The notes below the pieces were generated by a model. That model worked only from the letters and a program-made list of their open reading frames with translations. It searched no databases and had not been told where the DNA came from. Shown here one piece after another: positions 34,221 through 42,520 of a DNA stretch of 64,000 bases. The stretch comes from Rhodococcus sp. W8901. Lineage in GTDB: Bacteria; Actinomycetota; Actinomycetes; Mycobacteriales; Mycobacteriaceae. The stretch is from assembly GCF_013348805.1 (NCBI RefSeq), contig NZ_CP054690.1, forward strand, positions 1,798,001 to 1,862,000, in the 5' to 3' direction. Positions within the stretch are counted from its first letter, which is position 1. Every line of letters starts with the position of its first letter. A program made the translations under genes and the position numbers.

Positions 34221-35342
34221 TCACCGGCCGTTCCGCAGTCGGTCCTCTTCGCGCCGCTGCTCGGCCAGCCGGGCGATCACGTCGGCCGCGTCGATGCCCC
34301 CGGCGACCACACCGCGCTCGTCCACCGCGACACCGATCCCGGAGGGCGAGGAGATGGCGGCGTCGAGGGCCCGGCGCAGGTCCGTGCCGACCGTGAACAG
34401 CGAACCGCCGGCCGCGGTCGCGTCCGCGACGGTGCGTCCGGTGCGGACGGCGTCGACCCCGGCCGCGTCGATCCAACCCTGGGGGCGGTCGTCGGCGGTG
34501 ACGATCAACGCCCATTCGTCGGGGCCGAGCGTGGTTGTCGCGGCTTCGGATTCGCGCACGCGGCGGATCTCGCGCAGCTCCACCGTGTCGGCGCTGCGGA
34601 AGGACAATCCGCGGTACCCCCGATCGTGCCCCACGAAGTCGGCAACGAAATCGGTTGCGGGCGCCGAGAGTACGCTGCGCGGCGTGTCGAACTGCTGCAG
34701 GCGGCCGTGCGGGCCGAACACCGCGAGCCGGTCGCCGAGCCGGACGGCCTCGTCGATGTCGTGGGTGACGAACACGATGGTCTTGCGCAGCTCGGACTGC
34801 AGCCGCAGCATCTCCGACTGCAGATCGGCCCGTACCACCGGATCCACCGCGCTGAACGGCTCGTCCATCAACAGGATCGGGGGATCGGCCGCCAATGCCC
34901 GGGCCACGCCCACCCGCTGCTGCTGACCGCCGGACAGCTGGCCCGGATACCGTCCGGCCAGCGCCGGGTCCAAGCCCACGCGTTCGAGCACCTCGAGCGC
35001 GACCCGCCGCGCTGCGCGGCGCGAGTCGCCGCGCAGCACCGGAACGGTCGCGACGTTGTCGACGACGGTGCGGTGCGGCAGCAGGCCGGCGCTCTGGATG
35101 ACGTACCCGATGCCGAGTCGCAGTCGGACGGCGTCCGTCGCGGCCACGTCCTGACCGTCGACGGTGACGGTTCCCGCGGTGGGCAGCACCATCCGGTTGA
35201 TCATCCGCATCGACGTCGTCTTGCCGCACCCGGACGGGCCGACGAACACCGTGAACGAGCCTTCGTCGATCTTCAGGTCGAGGTCGTCGACGGCCACCGT
35301 GCCGTCGGGAAAACGTTTGGTGACACCGGAGAACGAGATCAC
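34221..35342 (-). CDS. osmoprotectant ABC transporter ATP-binding protein with CBS domains
   Basis: The 373-residue ATPase has Walker A GPSGCGKTTS (about 34-43), signature LSGGQQQR, Walker B ILLMDEPFSAVD and the H-loop THD. The C-terminal 120 residues form a CBS pair, as in OpuA/OpuC-type ATPases where CBS domains sense ionic strength or nucleotides. GTG 35342 overlaps the stop of the binding-protein gene (GTGA), which fixes the start. Confidence 0.92.
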   Translation of the reverse strand: MISFSGVTKRFPDGTVAVDDLDLKIDEGSFTVFVGPSGCGKTTSMRMINRMVLPTAGTVTVDGQDVAATDAVRLRLGIGYVIQSAGLLPHRTVVDNVATVPVLRGDSRRAARRVALEVLERVGLDPALAGRYPGQLSGGQQQRVGVARALAADPPILLMDEPFSAVDPVVRADLQSEMLRLQSELRKTIVFVTHDIDEAVRLGDRLAVFGPHGRLQQFDTPRSVLSAPATDFVADFVGHDRGYRGLSFRSADTVELREIRRVRESEAATTTLGPDEWALIVTADDRPQGWIDAAGVDAVRTGRTVADATAAGGSLFTVGTDLRRALDAAISSPSGIGVAVDERGVVAGGIDAADVIARLAEQRREEDRLRNGR

Positions 35343-36283
35343 GAGACGGGAGCGTCCAATCCCTGCCGTGCGACCCACTGCTTCGCCGCGGCCTCCGGTT
35401 CGGTCTTGCTGTCGCCCGATACGGCGTCGTTGAGGCCCACCAACTCCTCGGTGGTGAGCTTCGCCGACACAGCGTCCAGGACGCGCGCCAACTGCTCGGT
35501 CTTCGCGGATGCACGCAGCAGCGGCACCACGTTCTGCGCCGGGAAGTTGCTCTTCGGATCGGCCAGCACCACCAGATCGTTCGCCTCGATCGCGGGTGAG
35601 GTCGTGAAGATGTTCGCGGCGGTCACCTGTCCCGACGTCAGCGCCTTCACCGTCGCGGGGCCACCGCCGTCGGCGATCGGAACGAAGTTGGACGGCGAGA
35701 TCTCGAGTCCGTAGTTCTCGCGCAGGCCCGGAAGACCCACCGCGCGCTCCTGGAACTCGGCCGGCGCCGCGAACTTCACCTCCGCCGAATGCGCGGCGAG
35801 GTCGGCGATCGACGTCAGGTTCCATTTCTCGGCCGTCTCGCGCGTCACCACGACGGCGTCCTTGTCCTCGGCCGGTGCGGGTGTGGTGATCGCGAGATCC
35901 GGCGCGAGCGCAGCGGGCAGGGCGGCGTCGATTTCCTCGGCGGTCGTGGCCGTCGAGGACGGGTCGATGTAGTCGAGGAGATTCCCGGTGTAGTCGGGAA
36001 TGAGCGTGAGCGAACCGTCGCGCAGGGCCGGGACGTAGATCTCCCGGGAACCGATGTTCATCTTGGTCTGCACGTCGAAACCGTTGGCCCGCAGCGCCTC
36101 GGCGTAGACGAAGCCGACCGTCTCCGACTCGGGGAAGTTGGCGGAGCCGACGACGATCGAGTTGGGGTCACCACCGCTCGATCCATTGCTTTCGAGCGGG
36201 TCGCTGCTGCCGCACGCCGTGAGGAGTGCCAGTGACGCCGCGACTGCGACGCCCGCGAGCCTGTGGATCCGAGAACTCTTCAT
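35339..36283 (-). CDS. osmoprotectant-binding lipoprotein (OpuCC/ProX type)
   Basis: The 314-residue lipoprotein has the signal LAGVAVAASLALLTAC with a lipobox LTAC. The mature part IVVGSANFPESETVGFVYAEALRANGFDV and GLPDY-like LIPDYTGNLLDYID are typical of OpuAC-family binding proteins. It captures glycine betaine or similar solutes outside the membrane for the downstream ATPase and permeases. ATG 36283 is preceded by GGAAGGAC. A second binding protein is transcribed divergently. Confidence 0.92.
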   Translation of the reverse strand: MKSSRIHRLAGVAVAASLALLTACGSSDPLESNGSSGGDPNSIVVGSANFPESETVGFVYAEALRANGFDVQTKMNIGSREIYVPALRDGSLTLIPDYTGNLLDYIDPSSTATTAEEIDAALPAALAPDLAITTPAPAEDKDAVVVTRETAEKWNLTSIADLAAHSAEVKFAAPAEFQERAVGLPGLRENYGLEISPSNFVPIADGGGPATVKALTSGQVTAANIFTTSPAIEANDLVVLADPKSNFPAQNVVPLLRASAKTEQLARVLDAVSAKLTTEELVGLNDAVSGDSKTEPEAAAKQWVARQGLDAPVS

Positions 36284-36460
36284 GTCGTCCTTCCATCGGA
36301 TCCGGCGTGGCGGCCGCCCAGGGGAGCGGAGCCGTGCGGTGACAAGCCGGATCTCTCGACCGCTCGTGATGGTGCGCGAAGTCAGTGTAACGATAGGTAC
36401 GACAAGTGCGCGGTACCGACAGGTGCCGGTTCGCACCGCAGCAGAGCGGAGAGGGACACG
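36284..36460. promoter_or_regulatory. divergent promoter region of two binding-protein genes
   Basis: The 177-bp gap holds a cluster of -10-like AT-rich sequence around 36386-36403 (GTAACGATAGGTACGAC), the only such patch here. I cannot assign exact promoters for each direction. Confidence 0.35.
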
Positions 36461-37375
36461 GTGTCACCGAACGGAAATGGGCGCGTGGGCAGGTTCGCGG
36501 CGCGGTTGACGATCGCTGCGCTGCTCGCGGTCGTGACGGCCTGCGGTGTGGACACCGGCAGCAGCGTCGGGGGACCCGAGACACCCGAACCGGTCGTCGT
36601 CGGCGCCTCGGACACGGTCGAGAGCGAACTCGTCGCCCGGTTGTACGCGGGCGCGCTCGAAGCTGCCGGGCGCAGCACCGAAGTCGTGCTGGGGCTGGGA
36701 GACCGCGCCGACCGCGTCGCCGCCCTCGATGCGAACCGGGTGGCACTGGTGCCGGAGCACACCGGGCGCCTCCTGCACTGGTTCGATCCGGACGCCGATG
36801 TCACCGACGCCGAGGACGTATTCGAGGCGCTCAACAAGTCTCTGCCCGAAGGCCTTACGGTGTCCGACTACTCGCCGGCCGACGACCGGTCCGCGCTGGC
36901 GCTGTCCGCGGCACAGGCCGACGACCTCGGTGCCCGGTCGATCGACGACATCGCTTCCGCGTGCGCAGGCATGACGCTGTACGCATCCGACACGTTCCGC
37001 GAGGATGCGCAGGCGCTCTCGGGTCTCCGATCGGCCTACGGGTGCACGTTCGGGACCGTCGTCCCGGTCCGTTCGACCTCCGACGCGGCCCGTGAACTGA
37101 TCGTCGGCGCGTCACCCGTCGGCGGCACCACGGCCGCCGCACCCGACGTCGCGCGGGACGAGCTCGTCGTTCTCGCCGACACGAAGGACGCGTTCACCGC
37201 GCAGAACGTGGTGCCGCTCTTCCGCAGCGGGGTGCTGCGGGCCGACGACGTCAAGGGGCTCAGCGTGGTCCTGCAACTCACCACCGCGGACCTCACGGAC
37301 ATGGCCGGGCGGGTCCGCGGCGGCGAGATCACCTCGGCCGACGCCGCGGGGGAGTGGCTCGCCGAGCACATCTGA
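36461..37375 (+). CDS. second OpuAC-type binding lipoprotein, orphan
   Basis: The 304-residue protein has an N-terminal signal (RFAARLTIAALLAVVTAC, lipobox VTAC) and then PVVVGASDTVESELVARLYAGALEAAGRSTEVVLG and LVPEHTGRLLHWFDPDADV. It is a diverged paralogue of the binding protein on the other strand: it aligns through AQNVVPLFRS, which matches AQNVVPLLRA there. It has no permease of its own and presumably shares the adjacent transporter with a different ligand preference. GTG 36461 has GGAGAGGG upstream. Confidence 0.85.
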   Translation: MSPNGNGRVGRFAARLTIAALLAVVTACGVDTGSSVGGPETPEPVVVGASDTVESELVARLYAGALEAAGRSTEVVLGLGDRADRVAALDANRVALVPEHTGRLLHWFDPDADVTDAEDVFEALNKSLPEGLTVSDYSPADDRSALALSAAQADDLGARSIDDIASACAGMTLYASDTFREDAQALSGLRSAYGCTFGTVVPVRSTSDAARELIVGASPVGGTTAAAPDVARDELVVLADTKDAFTAQNVVPLFRSGVLRADDVKGLSVVLQLTTADLTDMAGRVRGGEITSADAAGEWLAEHI

Positions 37376-37398
37376 CGGCCCCGCGGGGTCGGCCGTCG

Positions 37399-39744
37399 TC
37401 AGCCTCCCACCCGTGCCCGCGCTGCCGCGGCGGCGTCGTGCCGGCCGAGAGCTTCGTGGGCGTCGCCCTCCATCAGCGCGACCCGGACCGCGAGCCGCGG
37501 CGCCTCGGTCACCCGCGGCGCGGCGTCGGCGAGCACCGCGAGGGCCTCCTCGTGGCGGTCGGTCGACAGCAACGCCTGCGCGACGACGATCAGTGCGCTG
37601 CCGGAGCCGACGACGTCCTCGGCTGCGGCGTAGGCATCGGAGGCCGCGAGCCCCGTCCGTACCGCCTCGTCGAACCGGCCCAGCTGGGACAGTGCCCGAG
37701 CCGTCGAGTCCTCGATGTCCGCACGGGTCCAGGGGTCGGCGTGTTCGGCCGCGGCCCGTAGGTCCTCGAGCCCGTCCTCGTCGGCGAACTGGCACCGAGC
37801 CCGCCCACGTGCGTGCAGGAGGTCGGCGAGTGCGTCCGGCTGATCGGTGAGTTTCCGGGCGTCCTCGACCGCGTCGTCGAGGGCTTCGACGGCGTCCTCG
37901 TCGTCGAACTGCATCATCAGAAGCCCGAGTTCCTTGCCGACCCGTGCCGCCACCGCATAGTCCTCGCCCGCCCGGGCCAGCTCCCGGCCTTCGACCCACA
38001 CCGCGACCGCTGCCCCCGGCTCGCCGGCGTCGCGCCTCGCGTAGCCGAGCCACAGGAGGGTCAGGGCACGGGATGCGGGCTCGGTGTCCCGGGCTTCCTC
38101 GATCTCCGCCACCGTCGTGAGTTCGTCGACGGCCTCGTCGGGGTGTCCGGACCGTACGAGCGTCACGCCGAGCCGGTAGCGGTGGCCGACGGACTCGGTG
38201 CCGGCCAGATCCGCCTCGCGCGTGGCCAGGCGCAGTCGGCCGGCCGCCTCGTCCAGCCGGCCCAGGTCGTCGCAGATCTGGGCGCTCAGGGCAGCCAGCG
38301 GGGCGGTCACGGACCGGGCAGCGTGGGTAACGGACAGGTCGAGCGCGGCGTCGACCGCGGTCAGCGCCTCCTCGAACCGGCCGCCCCCAGCCAGTAGTTG
38401 GGCCAGCAACCGCAACAGCACCGCGCGGCGTCCGGGCGCGGTTGTCGGGGTCAGTTCGGACTCGAGCCAGGCGAGCGCCGCCTCCCCGCCCTCGGCACCC
38501 AGGATCGTGTCGACCTGCTCGTCCAGCGGGCCCGAGCCTGTCACCTCGTCGACGAAGGCCGTCGTCGCGGCCGGGTCCGCCGAGGCGGGAGGAGCTGGCA
38601 CAACGTGCGTCGTGCCGATCGGCAGGTCCCAGTGCTGCCCAGCCAGAGTCCTTGCGGCGGCGACCTTCTCGCTGCGCCGCTCGGTGCCGTTGCGCTCGTC
38701 GAATCGGGTCGCGAGTTCCTCGGCGGCACGCCAGGATGACTGTGCCAGTTCGGCGACGGTCCAGGCGCCGGTGTGCGCGCCGAAGAACCGGCGGAGGGGC
38801 TCCGCGCCGGCCCCGCGGACGTGCTCGTGTCCGAGCCCGGCACGGTCGGCCGCCGTGCACGTCACCGCGAAGGCGGTGAGGGCGTCGAGGTGCGCGATCG
38901 CGTTGAGGTTGTCGTGCGCCAGCCAGCCGATGTGCCGTTCGAGCATCTCCAGGGCGCGCTGAGCGTTTCCGGTGACCGAGAGGAAGATCAGGTGCTGCCC
39001 GACCATGTCGATGTTGTCGACGTTGCGGCGTGCGAGTCGGTAGCCCCGCATGTGCATCTGCTCGGCATCGTCGAGACGGCCGACCTGGAGCAGCGGCACC
39101 AGCGTGTGGGCCATCGCCCGCTCCGGTTCGTCGGCGCACCCCATGTCCTGGTCCAGCATCTCCTGGACGACGGCCAGTCCGGCCTCGAGGTCCCCGGTGG
39201 CGAGTCGGAACTGGGCCTCCTCGGAACGAACGCACGCCTCGCAGTGGCTGTAGTCGTCGCGCGGGGTCCGTCCCAGCTCCTCGAGGTAGCGGGCGGCCTC
39301 CTCGATCCGGCCTGCCTCGAATGCCTGCCAGAACCGGGTCTGCACCACCCCGGACAGGCCGACGCCGGCCTGCCGGTACGCGATCTCCATCTGCTCGATC
39401 GACTCGGCGATCGTCGCCCGCGGGAACATCGGGTTCGAGGCGAGCGCGTCGGCGATCCACTTGTGGAACCACAGCAGGTCGTGGTCGTCGACCTCGGTGG
39501 GGAAGGTGGCCGGGTCGGCGGCGTTTCGCCCGACACACCACGCGAATGCGGTGAGCAAGGCGTCGGTGTCGCCCGTCATGGAGGCGGACTGGATCAGGCG
39601 CATCCGCACGGCGTAGGCGGCGGCCTCGTCGCCGGTCTCCTCGGCGAGCGTGATCGCCCGCTCGATGAGTTCGCGTTCCGCCGGTCCGTAGGCCGTCGAG
39701 TCGATCTCGCTGATCAGTGCGTCGAGGGTGGTCTCAGTCGGCAT
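37399..39744 (-). CDS. large tetratricopeptide-like repeat protein, partner of HSP90-like gene
   Basis: The 781-residue soluble protein is almost entirely helical with repeated TPR-like pairs, for example LGRLDEAAGRLRLATREADLAGT, SGHPDEAVDELTTVAEIEEA and LGRFDEAVRTGLAASDAYAAAED, densest in the C-terminal half. There is no signal peptide, helix-turn-helix or enzymatic motif. ATG 39744 overlaps the stop of the HSP90-like gene by 11 nt, so the proteins are translated together. TPR proteins are common HSP90 co-chaperones in eukaryotes, so this may be a dedicated partner, which is inference. Confidence 0.78.
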   Translation of the reverse strand: MPTETTLDALISEIDSTAYGPAERELIERAITLAEETGDEAAAYAVRMRLIQSASMTGDTDALLTAFAWCVGRNAADPATFPTEVDDHDLLWFHKWIADALASNPMFPRATIAESIEQMEIAYRQAGVGLSGVVQTRFWQAFEAGRIEEAARYLEELGRTPRDDYSHCEACVRSEEAQFRLATGDLEAGLAVVQEMLDQDMGCADEPERAMAHTLVPLLQVGRLDDAEQMHMRGYRLARRNVDNIDMVGQHLIFLSVTGNAQRALEMLERHIGWLAHDNLNAIAHLDALTAFAVTCTAADRAGLGHEHVRGAGAEPLRRFFGAHTGAWTVAELAQSSWRAAEELATRFDERNGTERRSEKVAAARTLAGQHWDLPIGTTHVVPAPPASADPAATTAFVDEVTGSGPLDEQVDTILGAEGGEAALAWLESELTPTTAPGRRAVLLRLLAQLLAGGGRFEEALTAVDAALDLSVTHAARSVTAPLAALSAQICDDLGRLDEAAGRLRLATREADLAGTESVGHRYRLGVTLVRSGHPDEAVDELTTVAEIEEARDTEPASRALTLLWLGYARRDAGEPGAAVAVWVEGRELARAGEDYAVAARVGKELGLLMMQFDDEDAVEALDDAVEDARKLTDQPDALADLLHARGRARCQFADEDGLEDLRAAAEHADPWTRADIEDSTARALSQLGRFDEAVRTGLAASDAYAAAEDVVGSGSALIVVAQALLSTDRHEEALAVLADAAPRVTEAPRLAVRVALMEGDAHEALGRHDAAAAARARVGG

Positions 39745-41593
39745 GGTCGTCCTTGTCGATGGTGGAGGGGGAGTGCGGTCCGGCATCGGTGACGACGCCC
39801 GCGTCGAGACCGACGGACAGGTGCACGATGTCGGTCATGGCGTCGGTCAGGGCCGAGCGATCGGTCGCCCGCAGCGGCCGGTGCCCGGCAAGCAGTGCCT
39901 GGACGTAGAGGATCCGCACCGCCCGCGACAGCACCGCATCGTCGTCGACTGCGGCGAGGGTACGCACCAACCGATTTCGCCAGTTCAGGGCCAGCCGACC
40001 GGAGGCGTCGGCACCGGAGGCCGCCGCTGCGTCCTCCACCCGGCCGAGGACATCGGCCCAGAACCCACCGGCCGACTCGCCGGCTTGCTCGCGCCGCAGG
40101 TTCCGGAGCACCGCCTCGTCCGCGACGTACAGGGCGGGGACGGTTTCCGGCTGGAACGCCCGTACCGCGGTCGCGCAGTCGAGGTCCGCCAGCGCGGCGT
40201 CGGCACGCTCCTGCAGGCGGCGGGACGCGGCCCGCTCGGACAGCGGCGGCACATCGAGGTGGTCGATTTCGTCTGCCACGGTGACGATCTCGACTGCGGC
40301 ACCGGGCACGAACTCCGGCAGCCGGGCCGCGATCTCCGCGTCGTAGACGTAGCCGCCGTTGACGATCGGAGCGCCGGGGCGGGCGATCCCGGCCAGCTGC
40401 CGGAACTCGTCGACGGTCCGGGTGTACCGCACCGTGCCGCGGCGGGCGGCCTCGCCGAAGGTCGTCTGCCCCTCGGTGGTCTCGATCGGCAGGTGGGGGA
40501 CGATGAATCGGGCCAGTTCGTCGTCGTGGAGGACGAGCGCCCGCAACGCCAGATGGTGCACGGACAGGAACGCCGCCAGCCGGTGCGGCGATTCCGCCGC
40601 CAGACCGATGACCCAGCGGCGAACCGCGGCACCCAGCTCGGCACGAGTCTCCTCGAGCGCGGTGTCCTCGATCAGGGACTCGCGGGAGGCCGTCGGGTGC
40701 AGCCCGGTGGTGTCCACGACGGACCGCACGAAGAACGCCCAGTCCGGCAGGAGGTCGTCCATGCGCTCGGACAGCAGCATGCCGCCCAGGTAGACGCGGC
40801 TCGACTGCCGTTGGCCGGGGGAGAGCTGGAACGGCAGCACGAACGCGGTGCCCCGGGTGCCGGTGGACGGGACATGCAGCGGAATCGTGGCGAAGGGCTC
40901 GGCACCGACGATCTCCCGGCCCAGCTCGCGCAGCTCGGGCGACGGGACTGTCGTGCGCTCGAGGAACGACGCCGGTCGAGTCACCGTCTCACCGGCCACG
41001 GTCACCCGCACCGGCAGGTGCCGGCCGAACCGGTCTGCCAGCTCGTGCGCCCCCGCGCGCGATACGAGTCCGGCCGAGTCCGGGCGGGGGAACAGTTCGA
41101 CCCGGGTTCCGACCGGCAGATCGTCGGCGAGCTCGGTCACCGTGAACGTGCCGTCGGTGCGGCCGACCCATTCGACGGCGGGCGCACCGGTGGCCGACCG
41201 GGACCGGACCCGGATCTCGTCGCTCACCATGAAGCAGCTGAGCAGGCCGATCCCGAACTGGCCGAGGCGGTCGGTGCGGGGCAGATCGAGGATGTCGCGC
41301 TTGGAACTGCGGCCCACCGTCGCGAGCAGCTCGCCCACCTCGGCCGCGGTCAGCCCGACGCCGTCGTCCTCGACCGCGAACACGGCCCCCGCCTCGTCTG
41401 CGGGCAGCACCCGGATGGTGCCGATGTGGCCGGGTTCGTGGTCGCGACGGGCCGCGATCGCATCGCACCCGTTCTGCAGGAGCTCACGGATGAAGACCTG
41501 CGGCCCGGTGTAGATGCTCGCGCTGAGAAGCTCGATGATCCCACCGAGGTGTACCTGGAATGGACGGCTGCCGCCGTCGGCTCTCGTTGTCAT
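39734..41593 (-). CDS. HSP90-family (HtpG-like) ATPase, divergent
   Basis: The 619-residue protein has a complete GHKL ATPase domain: ELLQNGCDAI (Glu37, Asn41), VEDDGVGLT (Asp76/77), RSSKRD and GQFGIGLLSCFMVSD (111-125). A middle domain follows, with SRESLIEDTAL near Arg303, the arginine that contacts ATP in HSP90. The C-terminal 300 residues differ strongly from E. coli HtpG, and the protein ends in an acidic IDKDDHAD. It overlaps the TPR-like gene downstream, so it is probably not the housekeeping HtpG. Clients are unknown. Confidence 0.85.
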   Translation of the reverse strand: MTTRADGGSRPFQVHLGGIIELLSASIYTGPQVFIRELLQNGCDAIAARRDHEPGHIGTIRVLPADEAGAVFAVEDDGVGLTAAEVGELLATVGRSSKRDILDLPRTDRLGQFGIGLLSCFMVSDEIRVRSRSATGAPAVEWVGRTDGTFTVTELADDLPVGTRVELFPRPDSAGLVSRAGAHELADRFGRHLPVRVTVAGETVTRPASFLERTTVPSPELRELGREIVGAEPFATIPLHVPSTGTRGTAFVLPFQLSPGQRQSSRVYLGGMLLSERMDDLLPDWAFFVRSVVDTTGLHPTASRESLIEDTALEETRAELGAAVRRWVIGLAAESPHRLAAFLSVHHLALRALVLHDDELARFIVPHLPIETTEGQTTFGEAARRGTVRYTRTVDEFRQLAGIARPGAPIVNGGYVYDAEIAARLPEFVPGAAVEIVTVADEIDHLDVPPLSERAASRRLQERADAALADLDCATAVRAFQPETVPALYVADEAVLRNLRREQAGESAGGFWADVLGRVEDAAAASGADASGRLALNWRNRLVRTLAAVDDDAVLSRAVRILYVQALLAGHRPLRATDRSALTDAMTDIVHLSVGLDAGVVTDAGPHSPSTIDKDDHAD

Positions 41594-41689
41594 CGAGGGA
41601 AGAGCTTAGCGAGGGGTAACGACATTTCGGTCAGCCGCGATCGGCCCAGGTGGTCCGGGGCGGCCGGCCGGAGAGTCGGGACCGGCCCG

Positions 41690-42520
41690 TCAGTTCGCCT
41701 TCGGCAGGACGCGCGAGGTGATCGTCGCGACCACCCGCTGGTAGCTCGGGCCGACGATGCGCACCCAGGCGTCGAGGAACTTGGCGTCGGCACCGATCAG
41801 CACGCGCGCCTTGCCTTTTCGCACTCCGTTCACGATGGTCTTCGCGGCGTCCTCGGGCGTGGTGCGGGCCAGGTGCTTGTCGAAGAACTGGGCGAAGGTC
41901 ACCTGGTCGTCGCCGTCGGGCACCGCCGCGTTTCGGGCGATCGCGGTCTTGATGCCGCCGGGATGCACGCACGTCACCTTCACGGGGTGCTTGGCGATCA
42001 GCATCTCCTGGCGCAGCGATTCGGTGAACCCGCGCACCGCGAACTTGGCTGCGTTGTACGCGCTCTGGCCCGGAATCGACAGCAGTCCGAACAGGCTCGA
42101 GACATTGACGATGTGTCCGTCGCCGGACGCGATCACGTGCGGCAGGAACGCCTTGGTGCCGTTCACGACACCCCAGAAGTCGACGTCCATGATGCGCTCG
42201 ATGTCCTTGAACTCCGAGCGCTCGACCTCGCCGTGGAAGGCGATGCCGGCGTTGTTGTAGATCTGGTTGACCTTGCCGAAGTGCGCCACGACGGCGTCCG
42301 CGTACTCGAGGACGGCCTCGCGCTGGGTGACGTCGAGATGATCGGACTTCACGTGCGCGCCGAGCGCCTCGACCTGTCGTACCGTCTCCGCCAGGCCTGC
42401 CGGATCCATATCCGAGAGAGCGAGTTTCGCGCCCTGTCCGGCGAGGTTCAGTGCTACGGCCCGGCCGATGCCGGACCCCGCACCGGTGATGACACAGACC
42501 TCGCCCGCGAATTCACTCAC
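41690..42520 (-). CDS. short-chain dehydrogenase/reductase (SadH-like)
   Basis: The 276-residue classical SDR has the cofactor motif TGAGSGIGRAVA (about 12-23), NNAGIAFHG, the catalytic Ser in VNVSSLFG and Y-x3-K in SAYNAAKFAVRG. It oxidises or reduces an alcohol/ketone with NAD(P). GTG 42520 overlaps the monooxygenase stop as GTGA. The pairing of a flavin monooxygenase with this SDR resembles the mymA-sadH arrangement of M. tuberculosis. Confidence 0.88.
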   Translation of the reverse strand: MSEFAGEVCVITGAGSGIGRAVALNLAGQGAKLALSDMDPAGLAETVRQVEALGAHVKSDHLDVTQREAVLEYADAVVAHFGKVNQIYNNAGIAFHGEVERSEFKDIERIMDVDFWGVVNGTKAFLPHVIASGDGHIVNVSSLFGLLSIPGQSAYNAAKFAVRGFTESLRQEMLIAKHPVKVTCVHPGGIKTAIARNAAVPDGDDQVTFAQFFDKHLARTTPEDAAKTIVNGVRKGKARVLIGADAKFLDAWVRIVGPSYQRVVATITSRVLPKAN

